Source: JBEEMU01 sp043778315 (GTDB lineage Bacteria > Bacteroidota > Bacteroidia > Chitinophagales > Saprospiraceae). From it: a stretch of 12,193 nucleotides of DNA. This document shows, piece after piece, positions 1 to 7,221 of this stretch. The notes below the pieces were generated by a model, which was not told where the DNA came from, made no database searches, and saw only the letters and a program-made list of their open reading frames with translations. The DNA is taken from the NCBI GenBank assembly GCA_043778315.1, contig JAYWGJ010000423.1, positions 1 to 12,193 of the forward strand, given 5' to 3'. The position numbers and the translations under genes were made by a program. How positions within the stretch are numbered: position 1 is the first letter of the stretch; each line of letters begins with the position of its first letter.

Positions 1-3000
1 CGGGCGCGTCCGTTATTGGTTTTGGTATAATCGATGCGGTCTATTTGTGCCAAACCAAAACTGTTATCTGTATAAATTGCGTTGCCGCTAACGCCCTCAA
101 AACCCTCCATAAACGGCAATACCACGGGTGCATTCGCTACGTTTTTGATGATAGTGGTGTTCGTATTATTATCTGTTTGGGTGTCGCCCGAACGTGTGAC
201 CGTCGTTTTGATGCTATATATATTCGCTGCCGCGAGATTAGCGGTAGTCGTGAAAGTATAGGTTTGTGTACCGCCTGCGGCGATGCTTAAAGTGCCTGTT
301 GTCTCGCTAATAATCCTGCCGCCGTTGATTTGGTAGCTCACGGGTAACGTGCCGCTAAACGCGGTATTGTCTAAATTGCGGATTGTAATCGTGATATTTT
401 GGGCTGCCGTAAGCGCAATAGGTGTGTTGAGCCTGCCGTTGAGTGGTGCGGTCAGTGCGTCCAATTGCATATCGTTATCGAGGGCAGCGAGGGTACACGC
501 ACCGCCGCTTGGCGTGATAGATTGGTCTATTGCCCGTCGTCCGCTTACGCCGCTTTTCACTGCGCGCACCGTGACGTAATAGGTTTTGTTGGCGGTCAAG
601 CCGCCCAATAAGTAGGTGGTAGTTGGAGCGGTGACGGTGGCAACTGTCGCCATGTTTACACCGTCAAAAACCATCACGTTGTACGCCGTGGCACCTGTTA
701 CCGCCGTCCAATTGAAGTTAATATAGCCCGCGCAAGGGTTGGTGAGCGTGATAGTTGGTACGCCGAGTATCGCGAAATCCACGTCGCTCGCGTCGGTGAG
801 GGCTGTACTGTTGCGGCTCACGCGGACTCGCGCTTGCGTAGTATTGATGGTGGGAATAGTCCAGTCTAATTTGCGAACATTGGCAGCTACGGTATTGTTG
901 ATGACGGTATAAGAGCTTCCGCCGTCCGTCGAATACTCTACGGTAAACGTGTTGCTATTGCTGCCGAATGCGTCCCAACGTATGGTTTCGGTCTCGCCAG
1001 CCACCCATTTCTCCTCGCCTGTCGGGTACGTTACCGACACCAACGGCATTAGTATCTCGTAGGTCAAGACGTAGTTTTGGTTGGCAAAAGGAAGATTAAA
1101 CCCAAATATATTAGCGGTATAACTGCCGCTTGCAGGGTTATCTATCGTAATTTGTTCGGTGTTATTGAGGTGGTCTGCGCCTTGCGTAGCTACGGTTGCA
1201 GGATTGACGGGGTCTAATTTCCACGGCAGCACCGTTGTCGCCGACGGCGTAGTAATAGAAAGGTCGAGGTCGTTCACTAAGGCAGGATTGGCAAAAGCGG
1301 CAGCTTCGCGGTCGAGCCAATGCAGCAGCACGCGGAGTTGCATTGCGCCCGTCGGGACGGTAATTGTATGCGTGTTTGTCGCGCTTGTTGTAGTTAAAGT
1401 CGCAGAAATGAAGTTGCCGTTTTCTATACTTTCCACCGCACGGCGGAGGTTCAGCACGCCGTACCCGTATTTGTAGTCGGGTCCTGTGTTGCCGTAGTCG
1501 TCGGCGGTATTCATCATCACGGCTTTCAGGAGCGCGCCCTTTGGTTGCGCGCCCGCGTTCAGTTGCTTGTATCTTTGTGTCAATAATGCCGCTCCTGCGG
1601 TAACGACGGGCGCGGCTTGACTCGTGCCGCCCGAGGCGTTGTAAGAGTCGATGCCGCCGAGCGAGGAGGTAGAAGTAGATGCGCCGCCGCAGGCGAGTAT
1701 ATCGGGCTTGATGCGTCCGTCGCGAAGAGGTCCTATCGCCGAGCCGATATTGAGCGTTCCGTCGGGTTCTATATTACCTACGGCAATGGTGTTTTTGGCA
1801 GACTGATACGCCGCGTACACCGTTCCGTAGCCGAGCGAAAACGGCGCGCAAGTGAAAGTACCCGAGTTACCCGCCGCAAAAACGTGGAGAAGCTCAGGAT
1901 TGTTGCGCATCTGATTGTCCACATAATTGGAAATAGGGTCGTAAAACCCGAATGATGCACAATTATTATTGCTTACTGCATAAGAGTTGTTGGTGACGCG
2001 CACGCCGTAGTTAGTGAGGTACTCGGGCGCGGTAGCTATCACAAAATCGTATAGGTCGCTCACTACTTTCAGCTCGGGTGCAATGCCCATCATACGCGGG
2101 TCCATCGCGCCGTTGCCCGCGAGTATCCCCATGACGTGCGTGCTATGAAAAATCAGTTGATTAGTGCTTCGATGTTCTACTCGAGTTAAGTAATCGTTAT
2201 GTATTGCGTCGCCCAAGTCGCCCATACCTACCGTTTCGCCCGTACCGAGCAGGTTGCGACCGCCTGCACGGGTAAGCGTGTTAGTAGCGTGTACTTGTCG
2301 GGTTTCGTAGTTAAGCGGCTGCGGCGCGGGCGGCGCATCGACTATAAACTGAACAAACGGCAACGCCGCTATTGCCTCAATATTGCTTACGGTATTGGTA
2401 ATATTAGCGGTAATGATGCCGCCAGCCGCTTTTTTATCGGAGATTAGCGCAAAGCCAAACGCTTGTTGTGTCTGCATAAACGCAATAGCAGCAGGTGCGG
2501 AAACGTCTTTGTGGAGTAGGATTTGCACGGCAACGGAGGTGCTGCCGTCAGGTGTTTTTTCGCTTTGCGCAACCAAGGAGTTATGCCGTTTGTCGCGGGT
2601 GTCGATGCTCAGTTCGGCTCTCGCGCCAAGCTGACGAAGGAGTCGCGCCGATGCGTTGGGCGTAAAGATGCGCGGGTCTGCCGAAACGAAGTACGCCCGT
2701 CCGCCGATGTACTCGAGGAGGTGCAAACCCGATTGCTCGAGGCGCGCCTCGTCGGGTAAGTTGATAAACTGAACTATCGAGTAGAGGCGACCGCTCCACT
2801 GCGCGGTTGCGGCGCGTTGTTGTGCGTTTTTTGTTGCGGTAAGCACACCCGTAGCAGCAGGCTCAGGCGTTCGCGCACCCGTATTCACAAACGGTACACT
2901 ATGTATATAGTGTGCATCGCTTTGCGCGGTAGGTAGATTGCTTTGCGCAATAGGTAGATTGCTTTGCGCAATAATAATATTGCCCGTTTGGGCAACACAA

Positions 3001-3041
3001 AAAGCGAGAAATAGGACAGGAGTAAGTAACGATTTTAGCAT
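1..3041 (-). CDS. Secreted S8 subtilisin-like serine protease (Kp43-like), C-terminus beyond window
   Basis: The frame is open from the ATG at 3041 to the window edge with no stop (every codon checked), giving about 1013 residues without the C-terminus. A hydrophobic signal peptide (MLKSLLTPVLFLAF) is followed by a short repeat, then a propeptide-like region to about residue 255. The subtilase domain spans about 262-545. Asp275 (GMGDLG), His299 (HSTHVMG), oxyanion Asn392 (AAGNSG) and nucleophile Ser474 (GGTSQAAP) are in the order expected for family S8. The LVNDLDL motif and following beta-sandwich (about 545-665) match the C-terminal barrel of Kp43-like proteases. Next come an Ig-like domain (YPTGEEKW, about 665-755), a fibronectin III domain (about 759-850) and a CARDB-like domain (about 855-960); the last visible residues look like the start of a jelly roll. 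It should hydrolyse extracellular proteins. A T9SS sorting domain at the missing C-terminus is likely but unseen. Confidence 0.95.
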   Translation of the reverse strand, partial: MLKSLLTPVLFLAFCVAQTGNIIIAQSNLPIAQSNLPTAQSDAHYIHSVPFVNTGARTPEPAATGVLTATKNAQQRAATAQWSGRLYSIVQFINLPDEARLEQSGLHLLEYIGGRAYFVSADPRIFTPNASARLLRQLGARAELSIDTRDKRHNSLVAQSEKTPDGSTSVAVQILLHKDVSAPAAIAFMQTQQAFGFALISDKKAAGGIITANITNTVSNIEAIAALPFVQFIVDAPPAPQPLNYETRQVHATNTLTRAGGRNLLGTGETVGMGDLGDAIHNDYLTRVEHRSTNQLIFHSTHVMGILAGNGAMDPRMMGIAPELKVVSDLYDFVIATAPEYLTNYGVRVTNNSYAVSNNNCASFGFYDPISNYVDNQMRNNPELLHVFAAGNSGTFTCAPFSLGYGTVYAAYQSAKNTIAVGNIEPDGTLNIGSAIGPLRDGRIKPDILACGGASTSTSSLGGIDSYNASGGTSQAAPVVTAGAALLTQRYKQLNAGAQPKGALLKAVMMNTADDYGNTGPDYKYGYGVLNLRRAVESIENGNFISATLTTTSATNTHTITVPTGAMQLRVLLHWLDREAAAFANPALVNDLDLSITTPSATTVLPWKLDPVNPATVATQGADHLNNTEQITIDNPASGSYTANIFGFNLPFANQNYVLTYEILMPLVSVTYPTGEEKWVAGETETIRWDAFGSNSNTFTVEYSTDGGSSYTVINNTVAANVRKLDWTIPTINTTQARVRVSRNSTALTDASDVDFAILGVPTITLTNPCAGYINFNWTAVTGATAYNVMVFDGVNMATVATVTAPTTTYLLGGLTANKTYYVTVRAVKSGVSGRRAIDQSITPSGGACTLAALDNDMQLDALTAPLNGRLNTPIALTAAQNITITIRNLDNTAFSGTLPVSYQINGGRIISETTGTLSIAAGGTQTYTFTTTANLAAANIYSIKTTVTRSGDTQTDNNTNTTIIKNVANAPVVLPFMEGFEGVSGNAIYTDNSFGLAQIDRIDYTKTNNGRA
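2919..2981. repeat. Three 21-bp in-frame tandem repeats
   Basis: Three consecutive 21-bp units lie at 2919-2939, 2940-2960 and 2961-2981. The middle unit is GCTTTGCGCAATAGGTAGATT; the first differs at two positions and the third diverges in its last third. In the protease frame (minus strand) they encode AQS-containing heptads (IAQSNLP, IAQSNLP, TAQSDAH) directly after the signal peptide. This looks like slippage expansion at the mature N-terminus. Confidence 0.85.
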
Positions 3042-3090
3042 AATAAATGGGTATTTATTTATAATGGAATGACTTTTTATATTTATGTAA

Positions 3091-3098
3091 CAAAAATA
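3091..3098 (-). promoter_or_regulatory. Candidate Bacteroidota -7 box for the subtilase gene
   Basis: On the minus strand this reads TATTTTTG, a match to the Bacteroidota -7 consensus TAnnTTTG, 49 bases upstream of the protease ATG. I see no TTG at the expected spacing for a -33 element, so only half the promoter is supported. Confidence 0.4.
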
Positions 3099-3527
3099 CG
3101 AATGTTTTAGTTACTACGCTTATCCGTCTGAAATATTTGACGAAAAAAGGATTATTGGTAAGACGAAAAAACAAGGAAGAAAGATGTATATTTATTGATA
3201 TACGGTGTTTTTGAGTGTTTTCTTTTGTCATATTTTACAGAAACAAGTACAAATAGCAAGCGTATTAGGCTATGTAATGCTTTGGCAAAAACAAATAAAC
3301 GACTAATTAAATAGTATTAAATGGTATTTTAATGAAATTTTATTCATTTTCAATTATTCAAACGACTGTATTCAAAATAATATATGGTTTTTTATTGTAA
3401 AAACGAAATAAGCCATATTTGTTGTTTGATGCGGCTATTTTTAGCAATACTAACCAAAAAAGTACGCATACTTAACGAAAAATCATTTTGGCTTGTAGTT
3501 TATTATTATTATTGAATATCTTTGTTG

Positions 3528-3535
3528 TAGATTTG
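3528..3535 (+). promoter_or_regulatory. Candidate Bacteroidota -7 box for the T9SS-exported protein
   Basis: TAGATTTG matches TAnnTTTG and lies about 100 bases before the ATG at 3637. No good TTG is found about 19 bases upstream. Its position also argues against translation starting at the GTG at 3535, which overlaps this box. Confidence 0.45.
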
Positions 3536-3636
3536 TGTTAAGGCTGTCACACTTTATACAAATAAATTTATTTTTACTTTTTTATAATATCCCCAATATC
3601 TCTATTTTAACAAATAATATTTTAACGAAATCATTT

Positions 3637-6621
3637 ATGAAAAAATTATTAACAATTGTATGCGTGTTATTAGCTTACAGCTATGCAAACGCGCAATTTA
3701 CTACTCCTACCGTTAATGGTACTGTTGCGGCTGGGGAGTACGGCACACACACCGACGGACAGAATAAACAGGCGACAAACGGCGGCTCTTCCACTTGGTA
3801 CTGTACTTGGGACGCTACTTTCGTTTATTTTGCGGTAGAGGGTGCAAACGTAGGAGAGTTTGCAAGTGTGTATTTTGATTTTAATCCAACAAAAGCGGGT
3901 AATGTAGGTACAGCAGCCGACGGCTCTACCTTCAAAAACTGGGACGGGCCGAATCACGATATTCCGTTTAGAGCCGACGGCGCGGCGCACGTCAAAGACA
4001 CTTATAACGAATTGTACAAAGCAGACGGCGCAGGCGCGTGGACATCTGTGCGTGCAGGCGGCGTAGGAGGGTTGAGCGGCACAAACGATGTTATGACAGG
4101 GTTTTCGGCTACAAGTGGTAGCAATCGCGAGTTTAAAATACGCTGGACGGACTTGAACACGGCTGGTTTGCCTACGTCGTTCCGTTGGATTGGTATGATT
4201 ACTTATAATAACGGCAGCTACGCCAAAGTACCTGGTAATAATCCGACAGGCACGGCAAACGGCGGCAGAAACACGGGCGCGGATAACTATTTCTATTACG
4301 AAATACTCAGTACGGCTACGGGTGCAGCAACTAAGCCGTTTGCGGTGCAGAGCTTCACTTGTTATGACCACAACGTAAATACAGGTGCGGCGGACGCATT
4401 TGTGTATAATACGCCTGGTTTACCCGCTACACTCTACAATTTTGTAGTGAACGATTACAGCACCGACAACACTGATAATGTGCCTTCAACGTTTTTGAAC
4501 AGTGCCAATTATTCTAATCGCGTATATTTGAATAACAGCATCACGGTACAAAATGACTTGTATGTGGCAATGGGTTCGTCGCTCGTGACGAATACGAACG
4601 CTGTACCGACTATTACGATGAACGGCACAAACGGGCATTTGACCATACAAGGACGTTTGGGTGCTAACCCGCAAGACGGCACGGCTGCCGACGTAGCGGC
4701 TACCGATATGCGTTTCGTTTTTGACGGCACTACTTATTTTATGAATACGGGCGGCTTGTCGCAAGACCGCGTTCGGTTCAGCGATATTACCATCAATGCG
4801 GGTAAGAGCTTTTTGGCAGACGTTGCGGCAGGCAATAGTATTTATGAAATACAAGACGGCGCGCTCACTAATAACGGTATCTATAATATGTGGTCAAGCA
4901 ATACCAATTATGCCGACGTATTTACGCGCGGTGACATCAACGCTTATCATAATGAAGTCACGTTTCAAGGCAGTGGTGTATTCACATTCAATAAATTAGG
5001 TATTGGTCGTCGCGGAACGGGCGGCATCAACTTGTCGCAAGCAGCAGGCGACCCTAATTTTTTGACCCCGAACGCTACGCAAGACGTAACTTTAAATATT
5101 AAAGGTAACTTTGCTAATTATGCAGAGTTTCGCGGCGTAAACGGTACGGGCAAACTCCGTTTGGTATTTAACGGTACGCAGGCGCAAAAGATAATGGGCA
5201 ACTACGAAGAAACCCGTCGCCAAAATAGCAATACAGGCGATGCTATCGCAGACGCTAATTCTGCTGGTTTTCCGAATACAACGGGCGGGGCGGCTAACGA
5301 TATTCCGCGCACGGTAATCCCTTATTTAGAAGTGAACAACGGCAATATTGTGAGTTTTGAGACTGACCCTGTCTATGGTTTTCAGGGCAACGCAGCGCAA
5401 GACTTAAGTACTAGCGTGAACACTAATATACGTTATATGGTCACCAAAGAACTCAAATTGACAAGCGGCAGATTGGTGACCCGCAACGACGTAACCTGCC
5501 CTACACCTGGCACAGATTACCACATCGTTAATTTGATGGACGGCACTACGCTCACGGGCGGTTCTAACGGCAGCTATGTAGATGGACCGATTCGTTGGGA
5601 GGTAAAAAATACAGGTTTACCAAAAACGCGCATCTTCCCTACGGGTAAAGGCGCAACGACCTATCGTCAGCAAGACCTCAACGCTGTGGCAGGTAGTAAT
5701 ATAATAGTGTATCAAGGTGAGTTATTTAATTGTGTACCCGCTTACACTATGGGCGCGGCTTCGCAGAATAGCAAAGGTGGTGCCGAAGAAATACTCGCGA
5801 TACCGGGCGTACACCACTGGAAAATGCACGAAGATAATGATAATGTATATAGCGCGGAGACGTTTACTGCTAATATTACGTTTCATTACGAGTCTGACGA
5901 TTACGGTTTGACGAGCGCGTCGAGCAAGTTTCGTATGGTCAAAAATATAGGTGGTAATAGCCAATGGTACAATTTTGGCGGTACGGCTTCGGCGGCTACG
6001 TCGGGCGTTATCACTACCGATAACTTTATGTCGTTGAGCGATTTCACGCCAGGTGCGGTAGGACCAACGCCGCTGCCCGTTACCTTGTTGTCTTTTGACG
6101 TTACCCGCAAAGGGAAAACGGTAGCTGTACAATGGGCTACCGCGAGCGAAAAAAACAATGATTATTTTGACGTGGAACGCAGCATCGATGGCGGCAAAAG
6201 CTATGCGTCTATCGGTATAGTACATGGCAACGGTACTACCGCTACGCAAAAACAATATATGTTTAATGATAATAATCCGTCGCAAACGGACGAAAACTGC
6301 TACCGTTTGAAACAAGTGGATTTTGATGGCAACTACGAATACACGGATATTAAATGTGTGAATTTTGGCGCGGTAAATACCGCAGTTAAGGTTCGCCCGA
6401 ATCCTGCTTCCGACCGCCTGCAAGTGAACTTGGCAGCCGACACGAAAGGCAGCAGCGAAATACAAATCATCGATATGCTCGGTCAAGTTGTGCATACACA
6501 AGTAATTGACGCTGGCGCGCAAATGGTGAACTTAGAGGTGCAAAACTTAGCATCGGGCGCGTATATTCTGCGTGTACAGACAGGCGCGCAGGCGAGCGTA
6601 GTGCGTTTTGTGAAAAACTAA
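3637..6621 (+). CDS. T9SS-exported multidomain surface/extracellular protein with type A sorting domain
   Basis: The 994-residue protein starts at the ATG at 3637, which begins a classic signal peptide (MKKLLTIVCVLLAYSYANAQ). An in-frame GTG 34 codons upstream gives an implausible leader and is rejected. Residues about 21-225 form a beta-rich domain resembling CBM9/DOMON folds (WYCTWDATFVYFAVEG, SVYFDF). Residues about 226-805 are repetitive, Asn/Thr/Gly-rich and beta-helix-like (LTIQGRLG, LNIKGNFANYAEF, RIFPTGKGATTYR), a style common in large Bacteroidota surface proteins. Residues about 812-908 are the LPVTLLSFDV...WATASEKNNDYFDVERS domain that typically precedes a sorting signal. Residues about 917-994 are a type A T9SS C-terminal domain (PNPASDRLQV, IIDMLGQVV, LASGAYILRVQ, ending VRFVKN). 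It should be exported through the Sec and T9SS pathways and be attached or released at the surface. Its ligand or enzymatic activity, if any, is unknown. Confidence 0.95.
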   Translation: MKKLLTIVCVLLAYSYANAQFTTPTVNGTVAAGEYGTHTDGQNKQATNGGSSTWYCTWDATFVYFAVEGANVGEFASVYFDFNPTKAGNVGTAADGSTFKNWDGPNHDIPFRADGAAHVKDTYNELYKADGAGAWTSVRAGGVGGLSGTNDVMTGFSATSGSNREFKIRWTDLNTAGLPTSFRWIGMITYNNGSYAKVPGNNPTGTANGGRNTGADNYFYYEILSTATGAATKPFAVQSFTCYDHNVNTGAADAFVYNTPGLPATLYNFVVNDYSTDNTDNVPSTFLNSANYSNRVYLNNSITVQNDLYVAMGSSLVTNTNAVPTITMNGTNGHLTIQGRLGANPQDGTAADVAATDMRFVFDGTTYFMNTGGLSQDRVRFSDITINAGKSFLADVAAGNSIYEIQDGALTNNGIYNMWSSNTNYADVFTRGDINAYHNEVTFQGSGVFTFNKLGIGRRGTGGINLSQAAGDPNFLTPNATQDVTLNIKGNFANYAEFRGVNGTGKLRLVFNGTQAQKIMGNYEETRRQNSNTGDAIADANSAGFPNTTGGAANDIPRTVIPYLEVNNGNIVSFETDPVYGFQGNAAQDLSTSVNTNIRYMVTKELKLTSGRLVTRNDVTCPTPGTDYHIVNLMDGTTLTGGSNGSYVDGPIRWEVKNTGLPKTRIFPTGKGATTYRQQDLNAVAGSNIIVYQGELFNCVPAYTMGAASQNSKGGAEEILAIPGVHHWKMHEDNDNVYSAETFTANITFHYESDDYGLTSASSKFRMVKNIGGNSQWYNFGGTASAATSGVITTDNFMSLSDFTPGAVGPTPLPVTLLSFDVTRKGKTVAVQWATASEKNNDYFDVERSIDGGKSYASIGIVHGNGTTATQKQYMFNDNNPSQTDENCYRLKQVDFDGNYEYTDIKCVNFGAVNTAVKVRPNPASDRLQVNLAADTKGSSEIQIIDMLGQVVHTQVIDAGAQMVNLEVQNLASGAYILRVQTGAQASVVRFVKN

Positions 6622-6700
6622 ACTACTGGGAGGGCGGTAATTTATTCCGCTCAAAATAAACTAGTGGGAGAGCAGTAATTTATTCCGCTCAAAATAAACT
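6619..6700. repeat. 38-bp tandem repeat overlapping the stop codon
   Basis: Two 38-bp units (6619-6656 and 6657-6694) differ at three positions and are followed by a third partial TAAACT (6695-6700). Both share GTAATTTATTCCGCTCAAAA. The first unit begins with the TAA stop of the T9SS protein. Each unit can form a weak hairpin around AATTTATT (CGG/CCG plus GAG/CTC), imperfect in both copies. Confidence 0.8.
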
Positions 6701-6713
6701 CTATTTTTACAAT

Positions 6714-6756
6714 AAAAAAAGCGACCTGTTCCGTAGTGGAGCAGGTCGCTTTTTAT
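6714..6756. terminator. Strong bidirectional hairpin terminator
   Basis: A 12-bp stem (GCGACCTGTTCC at 6721-6732 with GGAGCAGGTCGC at 6738-6749, one G-T pair) closes a 5-base loop. A run of seven A lies before it and five T after it, so it can act as an intrinsic terminator on both strands. It sits between the convergent T9SS-protein gene and the ATPase/partner operon and should end both transcripts. Confidence 0.93.
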
Positions 6757-6780
6757 TATTATGTAATAAATTTAGCTTCT

Positions 6781-7221
6781 TTAGGTGTTTTTCTTCTTAG
6801 AAATCCAAAATTCGTGATTCTTATCGAGAAAAACGATGTGAAAAATATTGTCTTCAAAATGTCCAATAATACACTCTTTACCTTGTATGTGCATAGAACA
6901 CCAGACTACATCTGGCAGAACGTGCTTAGGATGTTCAAATGCTGTACTGGGAGGAAAATCTACCTTTGAATATTGCTTTATCATCTGTTGAGTGGTTGCT
7001 TGAACTCTTGTGAGTTGGCATATTTCTCTTAGTTTATTTATTGCCAAAGCTAAAAGATTTTCTTTTTCCCAATCCTCAAAATCTTGACCTTGATTTCTGT
7101 CGAAATCTCTAAAGCTTAAAACAATTAACGGCTCTCTTCTGCCTTGTTTTAGCTCTATACCTTTTAGCTCTCTTTGATATAAGTCACCCTTTTTTTCTTT
7201 AAATTTATTTTGCCTCCCCAT
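6781..7221 (-). CDS. Small basic protein of unknown function, partner of the ATPase
   Basis: The 146-residue product matches no family I can name. The first 30 residues are very basic (ten Lys/Arg). Residues about 31-70 run LIVLSF, a polar DFDRNQGQDFEDWE segment and a helix (LLALAINKLREICQLT). A short motif, VDFPPSTAFEHPKH (87-100), leads to a beta-rich C-terminus (CIIGHFEDNIFHIVFLDKNH) and a basic tail (SKKKNT). There is no signal peptide or membrane segment, so it is cytoplasmic. Its ATG lies inside the last codons of the ATPase gene (17-bp overlap), so the two are almost certainly co-transcribed and probably translationally coupled. It is not a recognisable RloB, TOPRIM (DUF4435) or HNH protein, the usual partners of such ATPases. 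A role as effector, sensor or nucleic-acid-binding subunit is inference only. Confidence 0.85.
   Translation of the reverse strand: MGRQNKFKEKKGDLYQRELKGIELKQGRREPLIVLSFRDFDRNQGQDFEDWEKENLLALAINKLREICQLTRVQATTQQMIKQYSKVDFPPSTAFEHPKHVLPDVVWCSMHIQGKECIIGHFEDNIFHIVFLDKNHEFWISKKKNT

Larger units (their letters stand above)
3042..3636. other. AT-rich divergent intergenic region
   Basis: About 595 bases separate the divergent starts of the subtilase and the T9SS-exported protein. The stretch is strongly AT-rich and holds a candidate -7 box at each end. It also contains a 9-bp imperfect inverted repeat (ATATGGTTT at 3382-3390 against AAGCCATAT at 3410-3418, one G-T pair, 19-base loop) and a small AATGAA/TTCATT hairpin at 3331-3348. 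I see no coding frame with a recognisable product. Confidence 0.7.

Noticed and set aside
1617..1955. Plus-strand open frames within 45-2759
   Set aside because: All are short and antisense to the continuous subtilase frame, which carries the full catalytic set.
3382..3418. Hairpin in the divergent region as a riboswitch or small RNA
   Set aside because: A 9-bp AT-rich stem with a 19-base loop is within what chance gives in such AT-rich DNA, and no promoter or conserved motif accompanies it.
3535..3636. Upstream GTG start extending the T9SS protein by 34 residues
   Set aside because: The extension precedes a perfect signal peptide start at 3637 and overlaps the candidate -7 box.
3670..4371. 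233-codon open frame on the minus strand
   Set aside because: It lies entirely antisense to the T9SS-exported protein, has no recognisable domain and a low-complexity Arg/Ile/Cys-rich composition.
5722..6522. 266-codon open frame on the minus strand
   Set aside because: Antisense to the fibronectin-like and sorting domains, whose identity is certain; no domain or start signal supports it.
6781..7221. RloB identity for the ATPase partner
   Set aside because: The RloB-type core (an IVCEGE-like TOPRIM motif) is absent and the length and motifs differ.
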